From assembly GCA_027493935.1 (NCBI GenBank), contig JAOSJV010000001.1, forward strand, positions 2,627,157 through 2,691,156: a stretch of 64,000 nt of DNA, given 5' to 3'. The notes under the pieces are model-generated. The model was not told the origin of the DNA. It worked only from the letters and a program-made list of their open reading frames with translations, and searched no databases. The position numbers and the translations under genes were made by a program. Below are positions 56,758-64,000 of the stretch, piece by piece. The stretch comes from Burkholderiales bacterium. Lineage in GTDB: Bacteria; Pseudomonadota; Gammaproteobacteria; Burkholderiales; SG8-39. Position 1 is the first letter of the stretch, and every line of letters starts with the position of its first letter.

Positions 56758-56907
56758 TGCCTCTTCCTCCATTTGTGGATGCTACTCCGGCCGCCAACCG
56801 AATCGGCGCGGCCGCGGGCCTATCGATTGCCGCGCGCCCATCGGCAGGCGGCACGTACATGCAGCGAATCACGGAAACCCTTGCTGCTCGGAGCGTCCGC
56901 ACTCATC

Positions 56908-58097
56908 TCAGCGCACCGCGCCGTCTCGTTTGAGGTCGGACACCTGCGCCGCGCTGTATCCGAGGTCGGCGAGCAGCGCGTCGGTGTCGGCACCGAGGGC
57001 AGGCGCGGCGCGCCGCGGCGGAGCCGCGCCGGGGACGCGGACCGGACCGGCAAGCATCCGCGCCTCTGTGCCGTCGGGATAGCGGTAACGGAGCACACCA
57101 CACCGCTCGGCGACGAATGGGTCGCGCAGCGCCTGCCCGATGTCGTGCACCGGCGCGACCGGTACCTTGCCCGACAGGCGCTCCAGCCACTCGTTCGTGG
57201 TGCGCGTCATCAGCACCTCGTCGAGCAAGCGCGTCAACCGGTCGCGATTGCGGAGCCGCGCGGCGTAGGAGGCGAACTGCGGGTCATCGGCCCACTCGGG
57301 TCGCTCGAGCAGCACGGTCAGCACCGGCCAGAACTTGTCCTTGTTGCACATAACGAAGATCCAGCCGTCCCGCGTGCGATAGAGCTGACTCGGCGTGAGC
57401 GAAGGATGGCTGCTGCGCGGTTCGCGCGTGGTCACCACGCCCGCGTTGAGGTACCACGTGCCGACGTAGTTGAGGTTGTGCAGCGCGGTATCGAATAGAC
57501 TGACGTCAAGATCCCCGCCCTCCCGCTCGCGCGCGCCCGCAGGATCCCTGAGAGCAGCGCGAATGCCGCAGTCAAGCCGGTGACGAGATCAACCATCGAC
57601 AGCCCGAAGCGCGCCGGTGGCCCGTCCGGCTCGCCGGTGACGGAAAGGAAGCCCGCCTCAGCCTGCATCAGATAGTCGTATCCGGGCCAACTCGCCCGCG
57701 AACCCTCGCGTCCGTAGGCCGAGAGGTGCGCACATACGATCCGCGGATTCGATTCCCTGAGCGCCGCGTAGTCGATCCCGAGCTTCGCGGGCAGGTCTCC
57801 GCGCAGGTTGTCGAGCATTCCCTCGGCGGTCCGCACGAGGTCAAGAAAAACGCGCCTGCCCTTCGGGTTCTTCAGATCGAGCGCGATCGAGCGCTTGTTG
57901 CGGTTGAAGGTCTGGAAGAACTGGCTGTCGCCGGGACCGAAGAAATGCGGCCCCACCGCGCGACCGAAGTCGCCACCTTCGGCCAAGTTCTCGATCTTGA
58001 TAACCTCGGCACCGAGATCTGCAAGGTAGAGCGTGCCCCACGGCCCGGCGCCGTATTGCTCCACTCCGAGGACCCGAACGCCGGCTAGAGGCAGCAC
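56908..58097 (-). CDS. CaiB/BaiF family (type III) CoA transferase, frameshifted
   Basis: A GTG at 58097 opens LPLAGVRVLGVEQYGAGPWG, then LADLGAEVIKIENLAEGGDFG, FQTFNRNKRSIALDLKNPKG and the region with the catalytic Asp-equivalent PGYDYLMQAEAGFLSVTGEP. At CCC 57536-57538 (plus strand) one base is missing; adding it continues with EGGDLDVSLFDTALHNLNYV and TRDGWIFVMCNKDKFW to 396 residues. Such enzymes move CoA from one carboxylate thioester to another carboxylic acid. It gives this cluster a second route, besides the ligase, to activate a substrate. The gene begins 8 bp after the acyl-CoA dehydrogenase stop. Confidence 0.85.
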
Positions 58098-58105
58098 CGC
58101 GCGCC

Positions 58106-59276
58106 TCAGACCGGATTGCGCGCCACCAGCTGGCGCGAAATGATGATGCGCTGCAATTCGTTGGTTCCTTCGCCGATGCACAGCAGCGGCGCATCCCGGT
58201 AGTAGCGCTCGATGTTGAACTCCTTCGAGTATCCATACGCGCCGTGGATTCGCATCGCCTCGAGCGAGTTCTCCGCGGCTGCCTCGGTGGCGAAGAGCTT
58301 TGCCATCCCGGCCTCCATGTCACAGCGCTGCCCCTGGTCGTATGCGCGCGCGGCAGCCTCGGTCAGGTGACGCGCGGCCTCCAAGCGCGTCGCCATGTCC
58401 GCCAGCTTGATCTGTATCGCTTGGTGCTCGCAAATCGGCCTGCCGAATGTCTTGCGCGTCTGCGCATAAGCGACCGACTCCTCCCAGGCAGGCGCGGGCA
58501 ATGCCGACTCCGCGCGCCGCGACGTTGATGCGCCCGATCTCCAGCCCGCTCATGACGTGCTTGAATCCTTGTCCCTCCACGCCACCCACCAAGTTGGCGG
58601 ACGGAACGCGATACCCGTCGAACACGAGCTCGGCGCTGTCGATGCCCTTGTAGCCGAGCTTCTCCAGCTTGCGCGAATGCGCGAAACCCGGGCCTTTCTC
58701 GCAGATGAAGAGGCTCATGCCGCGGTGACGCGGTTCGGCTCTCGGATCGGTCTTCACCAGCACGGCGAACGCCGCCCCATGAATGCCGTTCGAAATCCAC
58801 GTCTTGGTCCCGTTCACGACGTAGTGCTCCCCGTCACGTCGCGCGACGGTGCGAATCGCCTGCAGGTCGGTGCCGCAGTCGGGTTCGGTCAGTGCGAGTC
58901 CACCCCGCAGTTCGCCGCACGCGAAGCGCGGCAGGTAGCGTGACCGCTGCTCCGCGGTGCCGTTGCGCTGCACGCAGGCCGCCATGATCAGGTGCGAGTT
59001 GATGATGCCCGCCACCGACATCCAGACGCGCGAGATGCGCTCGATGATCTTGGCGTAGGTGCTTGCGGAAAGACCCAACCCACCGTACTCCTCGCCGATG
59101 ATGCAGCCAAAAAGTCCCATTTCCTGCATCTTGGCGACGATCTCGGCGGGCCACACGTCCTCGTGCTCAAGCCCGCGAGCGACCGGTCGCACTTCGCGCG
59201 CGAGAAAGCGCTCGACCGCCTCGAGCATCATCCGCTCGCGCTCCGGGTCGAAGTGGGTGGCACCCGCGTGGCTCAT
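58106..59276 (-). CDS. Acyl-CoA dehydrogenase, frameshifted
   Basis: The first 280 residues show GCIIGEEYGGLGLSASTYAK, LALTEPDCGTDLQAIRTV and SNGIHGAAFAVLVKT. At CCC 58483-58485 (plus strand) one base too many shifts the frame; removing it gives RACLEESVAYAQTRKTFGRP, IHGAYGYSKEFNIERYYRDA and IGEGTNELQR with the catalytic Glu, for 389 residues. Unlike the dehydrogenase at 41.3 kb, this one keeps the usual Glu. It desaturates an acyl-CoA with FAD. It is 30 bp from the MmgE/PrpD gene and 8 bp from the CoA transferase gene. Confidence 0.87.
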
Positions 59277-59306
59277 CGAAAGGCTCCCCCTATTCCAGCG
59301 GTCATC

Positions 59307-60728
59307 TCAGGCCCCGAGCACCGCGGCGAGCCCGCGTGCGCTCGCGGCGGCGTCCAGCGACAGGATCGCGTCGCGCATCTCTGCCGCACGGGGACGCCGA
59401 GACCGCGAGCTCGGCGTTTTCCAGGAATTTTGCGACGATCTCCCCGTTCGAGAGCGGGCGGTCGGCGGCGCCGCGGTTCACCTGCTCGCGATGGCGCAGC
59501 TCGCGCCCGTCCTTCAACCGCACGATGACTTCACCCGAGTAGGTGCGCGGGAATCCCGAATCCGGGTCGGCCTCGTAGTCGACCCGATCGGCCAGGGCGA
59601 GGACTTCCGGGTCCCGCAGCGCGGGCTCCTCCAGCTCGGCAAGCCCGAATCTGCCACGTACGAAACCGGTTGCGACCGCGTACGGGATGCTGAACTTCGC
59701 GTCGTAGCCGTTCTGCGGACGCCGCTTGTTCGCGACCGGCTCGCAGACCGTCTTGACCACCTCCTGCGGCACGAGCGCCCGGATACGGACGATGTCCTCC
59801 GTGCGGACGCCTCGGGCGCGAAGCGCGAGCGCGGCGTCGGTGCAGCCGTGCACGAAATGGCATGCCGGATAGGGCTTGACGGCCACTTCGCACAGCTCCC
59901 AGACCTCCCCAGCCCCCGGGTGGCGAGCGAGTAATCGCAGCGCTTTGCCTCGACGCCGAGATGGCTCGGAAACAGCCCGAACCGGCCCTCGTAGGCTGCG
60001 CCTGGCCCGACGAAGCCGCGCCTCGCGAGCGATGCCGCGGTGATGCCCGCTACCCCTGCCCACCCCGGATGCAGGCGCTTGGTCCAGGCGCCGTCCTCCA
60101 GGAACTCCAAGCTTCCGGCCGCCAGCGACAGCACGATACCCTGTGCCATTTGGAGTTGTGCGGCGTTCATGCCGAACAGAAAGCCGGCCGCGAGCGTGCA
60201 GCCGAACGCACCGATCAGGCCGGTGGGGTGGAATCCCGTCTGATGGAACCCACCCTTTGCCACCGCCCCGAGCCGCGCGGACAGCTCGACGGCCAGCACG
60301 TACGCGGCCAGCACATCACGACCCGAGCGATCGAGGTGCGCAGCGAGCCCGAGCGCCAGCGGCACGGCACTCGCGGAGACGTGAACGATCCCGGGGACGT
60401 GCGTGTCGTCGTAATCGAGCCCATGTATCAGGATGCCGTTTGCCAGCACCGCATCGCGCAGCGGCAGCCGGCTCGCGAAACCCAGCACCACGCCGTCGCC
60501 GCGGCCGCCAAGATCCGCGAGCCCGGAAAAGGTGCGGTGCGCGAAATCGAACTGAGTCGAGGCGAGTGCAATGCCGACAGCGTCGAGTACGAGGTGCCTC
60601 GCCCTTTGCCGCACATGCTCCGGGACCGCGCCGTAATCGAAGCGCGCGGCGAACTCCGCGAGCGTCTGCGATATCGGCTTCGTCGTCGGCGCGGCGTCTG
60701 ACTGCGATGGTGAAGGTACGGCGGCCAT
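59307..60728 (-). CDS. MmgE/PrpD family protein, two frameshifts
   Basis: An ATG at 60728 with GGGGAG upstream opens a MmgE/PrpD protein: RQRARHLVLDAVGIALAS, GILIHGLDYDDTHVPGIVHV, GGFHQTGFHPTGLIGAFGCT and HPGWAGVAGITAASLARRGF. One base is missing at CCCC 59907-59910 and one is extra at GGGG 59390-59393 (plus strand); correcting both gives 473 residues with VKPYPACHFVHGCTDAALAL and the C-terminal AEMRDAILSLD. Family members are 2-methylcitrate dehydratases or related (de)hydratases. In this cluster it may handle a hydroxylated or unsaturated acid. Confidence 0.8.
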
Positions 60729-60800
60729 GTATTGTCTCCCCGAAGCGGTGTCGCGCTTCGACTCGTAATCGCGCACGCTGGCCTCCCCGGCCGGCGCGCG

Positions 60801-61319
60801 CTAGTAGTCCGCGGCCTCCTCGATCCCGTGCCCGCGTCTCGGGACCAGGACGCTGCGGACGAAGCTCATGAAGACTGTCCCGTCGGCTTTCCGGCCGGTG
60901 GTCCGGACGGTAACGATGCCCTGGCCCGGGCGTGTCCTGGACGGTCGCGTCTCGAGTACTTCGGACTCGGCGTAGACAGTATCTCCGGGGAAGACCGGCG
61001 CGAGAAGCCTGATCTCCTTCCATCCTAGGTTGGCGATGGCCTTCTGGCTGACGTCGGCGACGCTCATTCCCAGCACGATCGCCAGCGTGAGGCCGCTGTT
61101 CACCAACGGGCGGCCGAATTCACTCTTCGCCGCGAACGCGGCGTCGCAATGCAACGGATGGTGGTTCATGGTGAGGAGCGAGAACTGGATGTTGTCGCTT
61201 TCGGTGATCGTGCGCCCTGGTCGATGCTCGTAGACGGCACCCACCTCGAAGTCCTCGAGATAGCGACCGTATGACTCGCGGTAGCGCTGCTCGGCGACCT
61301 GCCTCGCGATTGCAACCAT
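60801..61319 (-). CDS. MaoC-like (R)-specific hydratase
   Basis: The protein has 172 residues. The hot-dog fold motif GAVYEHRPGRTITESDNIQF, followed by MNHHPLHCDAAFA, carries the Asp/His catalytic pair of MaoC hydratases. FGRPLVNSGLTLAIVLGMSV and PVFPGDTVYAESEV complete the pattern. The length and motif match the mesaconyl-CoA/itaconyl-CoA hydratase-like branch. It hydrates an enoyl-CoA. It stands between the MmgE/PrpD gene and the beta-hydroxyacid dehydrogenase gene, so hydration followed by oxidation is a natural reading. Confidence 0.88.
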   Translation of the reverse strand: MVAIARQVAEQRYRESYGRYLEDFEVGAVYEHRPGRTITESDNIQFSLLTMNHHPLHCDAAFAAKSEFGRPLVNSGLTLAIVLGMSVADVSQKAIANLGWKEIRLLAPVFPGDTVYAESEVLETRPSRTRPGQGIVTVRTTGRKADGTVFMSFVRSVLVPRRGHGIEEAADY

Positions 61320-61388
61320 CCGTCGCCCCCGTTCCTACCTTGCACTCACCCGTCCGATTCCGGCGCGTGGCGCCCCGTTCCGGTGCTC

Positions 61389-62336
61389 TCAGCCAAGCCC
61401 GTCGTCGACCGGGACGTCTTCGGGTTTCAGCTCGATACCCGAGGCGCGCCCCTGCTGCAGCAGCAGCACGGCGAAGTCCATCTCGTTCATGCCCTGCCCG
61501 ATCGTGGACTGCACGAGATCGCGTGTGATCGACGCGAGCGGCATCGGCACCTCGAACTTGCGCCCGGCCTCGAGGCCGAGGTCGAGGTCCTTGCGCAGCA
61601 GGCTTGGCGGAATTGTGATGGTGAAGTCCAAATTGACGAACGCCGGCGACTTGTAACGCGTGAATGTCGAGCCCATCACGCTCTTGTTGATGAAGTCGAG
61701 CAGCGCGTTTCGCGACACGCCCGCCTTCTCCGCCAGCACGGCGATCTCCGACATGCTCTGAGTCACTACGCCGAGCATGACGTTGTGGCAGATCTTTACG
61801 ATGCGTGCGAGCTCGCCTTCGCCGGCGTAGGCGGCCACCTGGCCGATCATCCCGAGGTAGGGGGCTGCAGCTTCGTAAGCCGCCTTAGGCCCTGACACCA
61901 CGAACGCGAGCTTGCCGGCGCGGATTACCCGCGCCCCGCCGCTCGATGGCGCGGCGAGCAGCTGCGTACCGTGCGCGGCGAGCGTTCGCCGCAGCTCGCT
62001 CGAGGCATCGAGCGAGAGCGGCGAGCATTCGACCAGGATACGCGGCGCCGCGCCTCCCGCTTTCGCCTTGGACAGCAGACCTTGCGGCCCGGAGATCACC
62101 TCTCTCACGTCGTCCCAGGTCGAGATCATGATGAACACGATGTCGCATTCTGCGAGATCGCTCACCTTGTCGGCGATCTTTGCCCCGTCTGCAGCGAGCG
62201 GCTCGGCCTTTGCGCGGGTGCGGTTCCAAACGGTGAGGTCGCAGTCGGCCCGCGCGAGTCGGCGCGCCATATCGAAGCCCATCCTCCCGGTCCCGATCCA
62301 GCCCAGGCGGATCTCCTTGGCTCTTCTTGCGGTCAT
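61389..62336 (-). CDS. 3-hydroxyisobutyrate dehydrogenase-like NAD(P)-binding protein
   Basis: The protein has 315 residues. The Rossmann motif GWIGTGRMGFDMARRL, the substrate-binding region AAPSSGGARVIRAGKLAFVV and the catalytic Lys region ARIVKICHNVMLG are typical for beta-hydroxyacid dehydrogenases. It oxidises a 3-hydroxyacid to the semialdehyde or keto acid with NAD(P)+. It lies 69 bp after... before the MaoC gene and 27 bp after the E1 beta stop on the transcribed strand. It could act on a free 3-hydroxyacid released from CoA. Confidence 0.88.
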   Translation of the reverse strand: MTARRAKEIRLGWIGTGRMGFDMARRLARADCDLTVWNRTRAKAEPLAADGAKIADKVSDLAECDIVFIMISTWDDVREVISGPQGLLSKAKAGGAAPRILVECSPLSLDASSELRRTLAAHGTQLLAAPSSGGARVIRAGKLAFVVSGPKAAYEAAAPYLGMIGQVAAYAGEGELARIVKICHNVMLGVVTQSMSEIAVLAEKAGVSRNALLDFINKSVMGSTFTRYKSPAFVNLDFTITIPPSLLRKDLDLGLEAGRKFEVPMPLASITRDLVQSTIGQGMNEMDFAVLLLQQGRASGIELKPEDVPVDDGLG

Positions 62337-62363
62337 GGCACTATCCTTGTGCAGCGAGACGCG

Positions 62364-63356
62364 TCAGCCGGGCCGGCGCCGATCGACTGCCTGCCGGATC
62401 TCGCCGACGATCCGCGCGACGGAGGGGATGACGGCATCTTCGAGCTGGTCTGTTGCGGGCACCGGTACGTGCGGCGTGGTGATGCGCACGATCGGCTGCC
62501 GGAGCGCATCGAACAACTCTTCTTGGACGATCGAGACGATCTCGCCCCCCCAGCCGCACAGCCGCGGGTTCTCCTCGACTGTGAATACGCGGCCGGTGCG
62601 TGCAGACTCTCGGAGCAGGGTCTGCGCGTCGAGCGGGACCAGCGTGCGCAGGTCGACGAGGGTGGCCGAAATCCCGTGCTCCGCGGCGAGGATCTCCGCC
62701 GCCTTGAGCGCCTTCGGCACCATGGCGGCGAGCGCGATCATGGTGATGTCTTCGCCGTGGCGCAACACGCCGGCGCGTCCCAGCGGAACCAAGTGCTCTC
62801 CGTCCGGAACTTCGCACTTCGACGAGAGCAGATACTTGTGCTCGAAGAAGAGAACCGGATCCGGGTCGCGAATCGCCGCGGCGAGGAGTCCCTTGGCGTC
62901 CGCTGCGTTCGATGGTGCGACCACCTTGATCCCGGGCACCGCCATCGCCCAGTTTTCCACGCTCTGCGAGTGCTGCGCCCCGAATCGTGCCCCGGCGCCG
63001 TTCAGTGTGCGGATCACCATCGGCAGCGCGATCTGGCCGTCGGTCATGTAACGGGCCTTCGGAATCTCGTTGGCAACGTAGTCCCAGCAGCAGGCGAGAA
63101 AATCCGAGAACATGATTTCGGCGACCGGTCTCAGGCCGGTCATCGCCATGCCCATCGCCGCACCGAGGATCGCCAACTCCGAGATCGGCATGTCCTTCAC
63201 CCGCCGCGGGCCGAACTCGGCCAGCAGGCCCTCGGTGGTCTTGAAAACGCCGCCCGCGGCGGCGGTGTCTTCCCCGAAGAGCACCACGCGCTCGTCGCGC
63301 CGCATCTCCTGGGCTAGCCCCGCGGCTATCGCCTCGCGGTAGCTCAATTGCGCCAT
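62364..63356 (-). CDS. 2-oxoacid/acetoin dehydrogenase E1 component, beta subunit (second set)
   Basis: The protein has 330 residues. The features are RVVLFGEDTAAAGGVFKTTE, PISELAILGAAMGMAMTGLR with the conserved Glu, and NGAGARFGAQHSQSVENWAM. It is a paralogue of the E1 beta at 46.7 kb but clearly diverged. It overlaps the end of its alpha subunit by 13 bp. No lipoyl domain or E2 follows it here; the free-standing lipoyl protein at 46.5 kb is the only visible carrier. Confidence 0.92.
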   Translation of the reverse strand: MAQLSYREAIAAGLAQEMRRDERVVLFGEDTAAAGGVFKTTEGLLAEFGPRRVKDMPISELAILGAAMGMAMTGLRPVAEIMFSDFLACCWDYVANEIPKARYMTDGQIALPMVIRTLNGAGARFGAQHSQSVENWAMAVPGIKVVAPSNAADAKGLLAAAIRDPDPVLFFEHKYLLSSKCEVPDGEHLVPLGRAGVLRHGEDITMIALAAMVPKALKAAEILAAEHGISATLVDLRTLVPLDAQTLLRESARTGRVFTVEENPRLCGWGGEIVSIVQEELFDALRQPIVRITTPHVPVPATDQLEDAVIPSVARIVGEIRQAVDRRRPG

Positions 63357-64000
63357 GCCGCGCCTCCGTCGGCCCAGACATCGGTGAGCGCAGCATCCAG
63401 CGCCGGCGCGGGCGAAGCCTTAGCCGCTTCGGTCGCCTGCTCGACCTTGGCGACCGCATCCGCCTCGATGCTCGCGAGGGTCGCCTCGGGGATGCCAAGC
63501 TCGCGCAGCCGGTCGCGGTACCGCACGACCGGATCGCGCTTCAGCCATTCTGCGACCTCATCGGCCGGGCGGTACTTGGCCGGATCTGCGCGCGAGTGTC
63601 CGCCCTGACGGTAGGTTAGGCACTCGATCAGCGAGGGCCCGTCGCCAGCGCGTGCCTTGGCGATGGCAGCCGTCGCGGCGCGCAGAACGACGTCGACATC
63701 ATTGCCATCTACCACGATCCTCTCCAGACCGTAGCCGACCGCGCGATCCGCGGCGGGATACTTCACCGCGGTCACGCTCGCGATCGGCGTGTACTCCATG
63801 TATAGGTTGTTCTCGCACGCGAAGACCACCGGCAGTTTCATCACCGCCGCCAGGTTGAGCGACTCGTGGAATGCGCCGATGTTGGCCGCGCCATCGCCGA
63901 AGAATGCAACTGCCACCTGATTGGTGCCGCGGTACTGCGCCGACCACGCCGCGCCGGCTGCGACCGGAAGGTGCGCGCCGACGATGGCGTAGGATCCCAT
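63344..64000 (-). CDS. 2-oxoacid/acetoin dehydrogenase E1 component, alpha subunit (second set, partial)
   Basis: Two hundred and eighteen C-terminal codons are in the window; the gene continues past the right edge, so the ATG at 64000 is not its real start. The TPP motif VAVAFFGDGAANIGAFHESL followed by ACENNLYMEYTP and GGHSRADPAKYRPADEV are intact. It pairs with the adjacent beta subunit. It would be the most upstream gene of the minus-strand catabolic run within the window. Confidence 0.92.
   Translation of the reverse strand: MGSYAIVGAHLPVAAGAAWSAQYRGTNQVAVAFFGDGAANIGAFHESLNLAAVMKLPVVFACENNLYMEYTPIASVTAVKYPAADRAVGYGLERIVVDGNDVDVVLRAATAAIAKARAGDGPSLIECLTYRQGGHSRADPAKYRPADEVAEWLKRDPVVRYRDRLRELGIPEATLASIEADAVAKVEQATEAAKASPAPALDAALTDVWADGGAAWRN

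Noticed and set aside
1-64000. CRISPR arrays, rRNA operons, prophage or integrase genes
   Set aside because: I looked for regularly spaced repeats, conserved rRNA stretches and integrase motifs and saw none; the only mobile sequence is the IS21 remnant.

Overview
The window is GC-rich, densely packed bacterial DNA. Its gene families (PutA, MacAB with a NodT-type outer-membrane factor, a split chromate transporter, TRAP and Liv transporters, tandem catabolic acyl-CoA genes) fit a metabolically versatile Pseudomonadota, most likely a betaproteobacterium. That assignment is inference from gene content; there is no rRNA or tRNA gene here to fix it.

From 1 to 28.7 kb the genes are mostly housekeeping or ordinary accessory genes and all frames are intact. 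They are: the end of a 2-oxoacid:acceptor oxidoreductase locus with its FAD/4Fe-4S subunit; thioredoxin; PutA; a hemerythrin protein; a PDZ-less HtrA-type protease followed by MoxR, DUF58 and VWA genes; a MacAB-NodT efflux operon; a LOG protein; a chromate transporter pair; glyoxalase II; pirin; a glycosyltransferase; and an MBL protein. This part ends with a split transketolase plus a 6-oxocamphor-hydrolase-like crotonase and a convergent SMP-30 gene.

From 28.9 to 36 kb lies a patchier, visibly less GC-rich stretch. It holds an LVIVD-repeat protein, a b561-type cytochrome, a small winged-helix protein, about 1.4 kb without a recognisable gene, a CHASE3-like/GGDEF/EAL membrane protein, a truncated gene and a truncated IS21-family left end.

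From 36 to 64 kb is a catabolic region. A 1,026-bp segment (an operator-like palindrome, a -35 box and a complete alpha/beta-hydrolase gene) occurs twice in inverted orientation, at 36045-37070 and 48893-49918, with one difference found. Each copy heads an operon, and the two operons converge at 41.27 kb. The plus-strand operon encodes the hydrolase, an old yellow enzyme, an acyl-CoA ligase and a tandem double-TetR regulator. The minus-strand operon encodes the hydrolase, a two-gene E1 2-oxoacid/acetoin-type dehydrogenase, a free-standing lipoyl domain, a TRAP transporter, an enoyl-CoA hydratase and an acyl-CoA dehydrogenase. Upstream of it on the same strand are an amidohydrolase, a Liv-type ABC transporter with fused permease-ATPase, a CaiB-type CoA transferase, a second acyl-CoA dehydrogenase, an MmgE/PrpD protein, a MaoC hydratase, a 3-hydroxyisobutyrate-dehydrogenase-like enzyme and a second E1 pair that runs off the window. 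Together they look like uptake, CoA activation, beta-oxidation-like steps and oxidative cleavage of an unidentified alicyclic or branched carboxylic or keto compound.

Between 29.7 and 59.9 kb I find 13 single-base frameshifts in ten genes, each in a short homopolymer and each repaired by one base to give a protein of normal family length. Nothing similar was seen before 28.9 kb or after 60.7 kb. I annotate these genes as single CDSs and suspect sequence errors rather than true decay.
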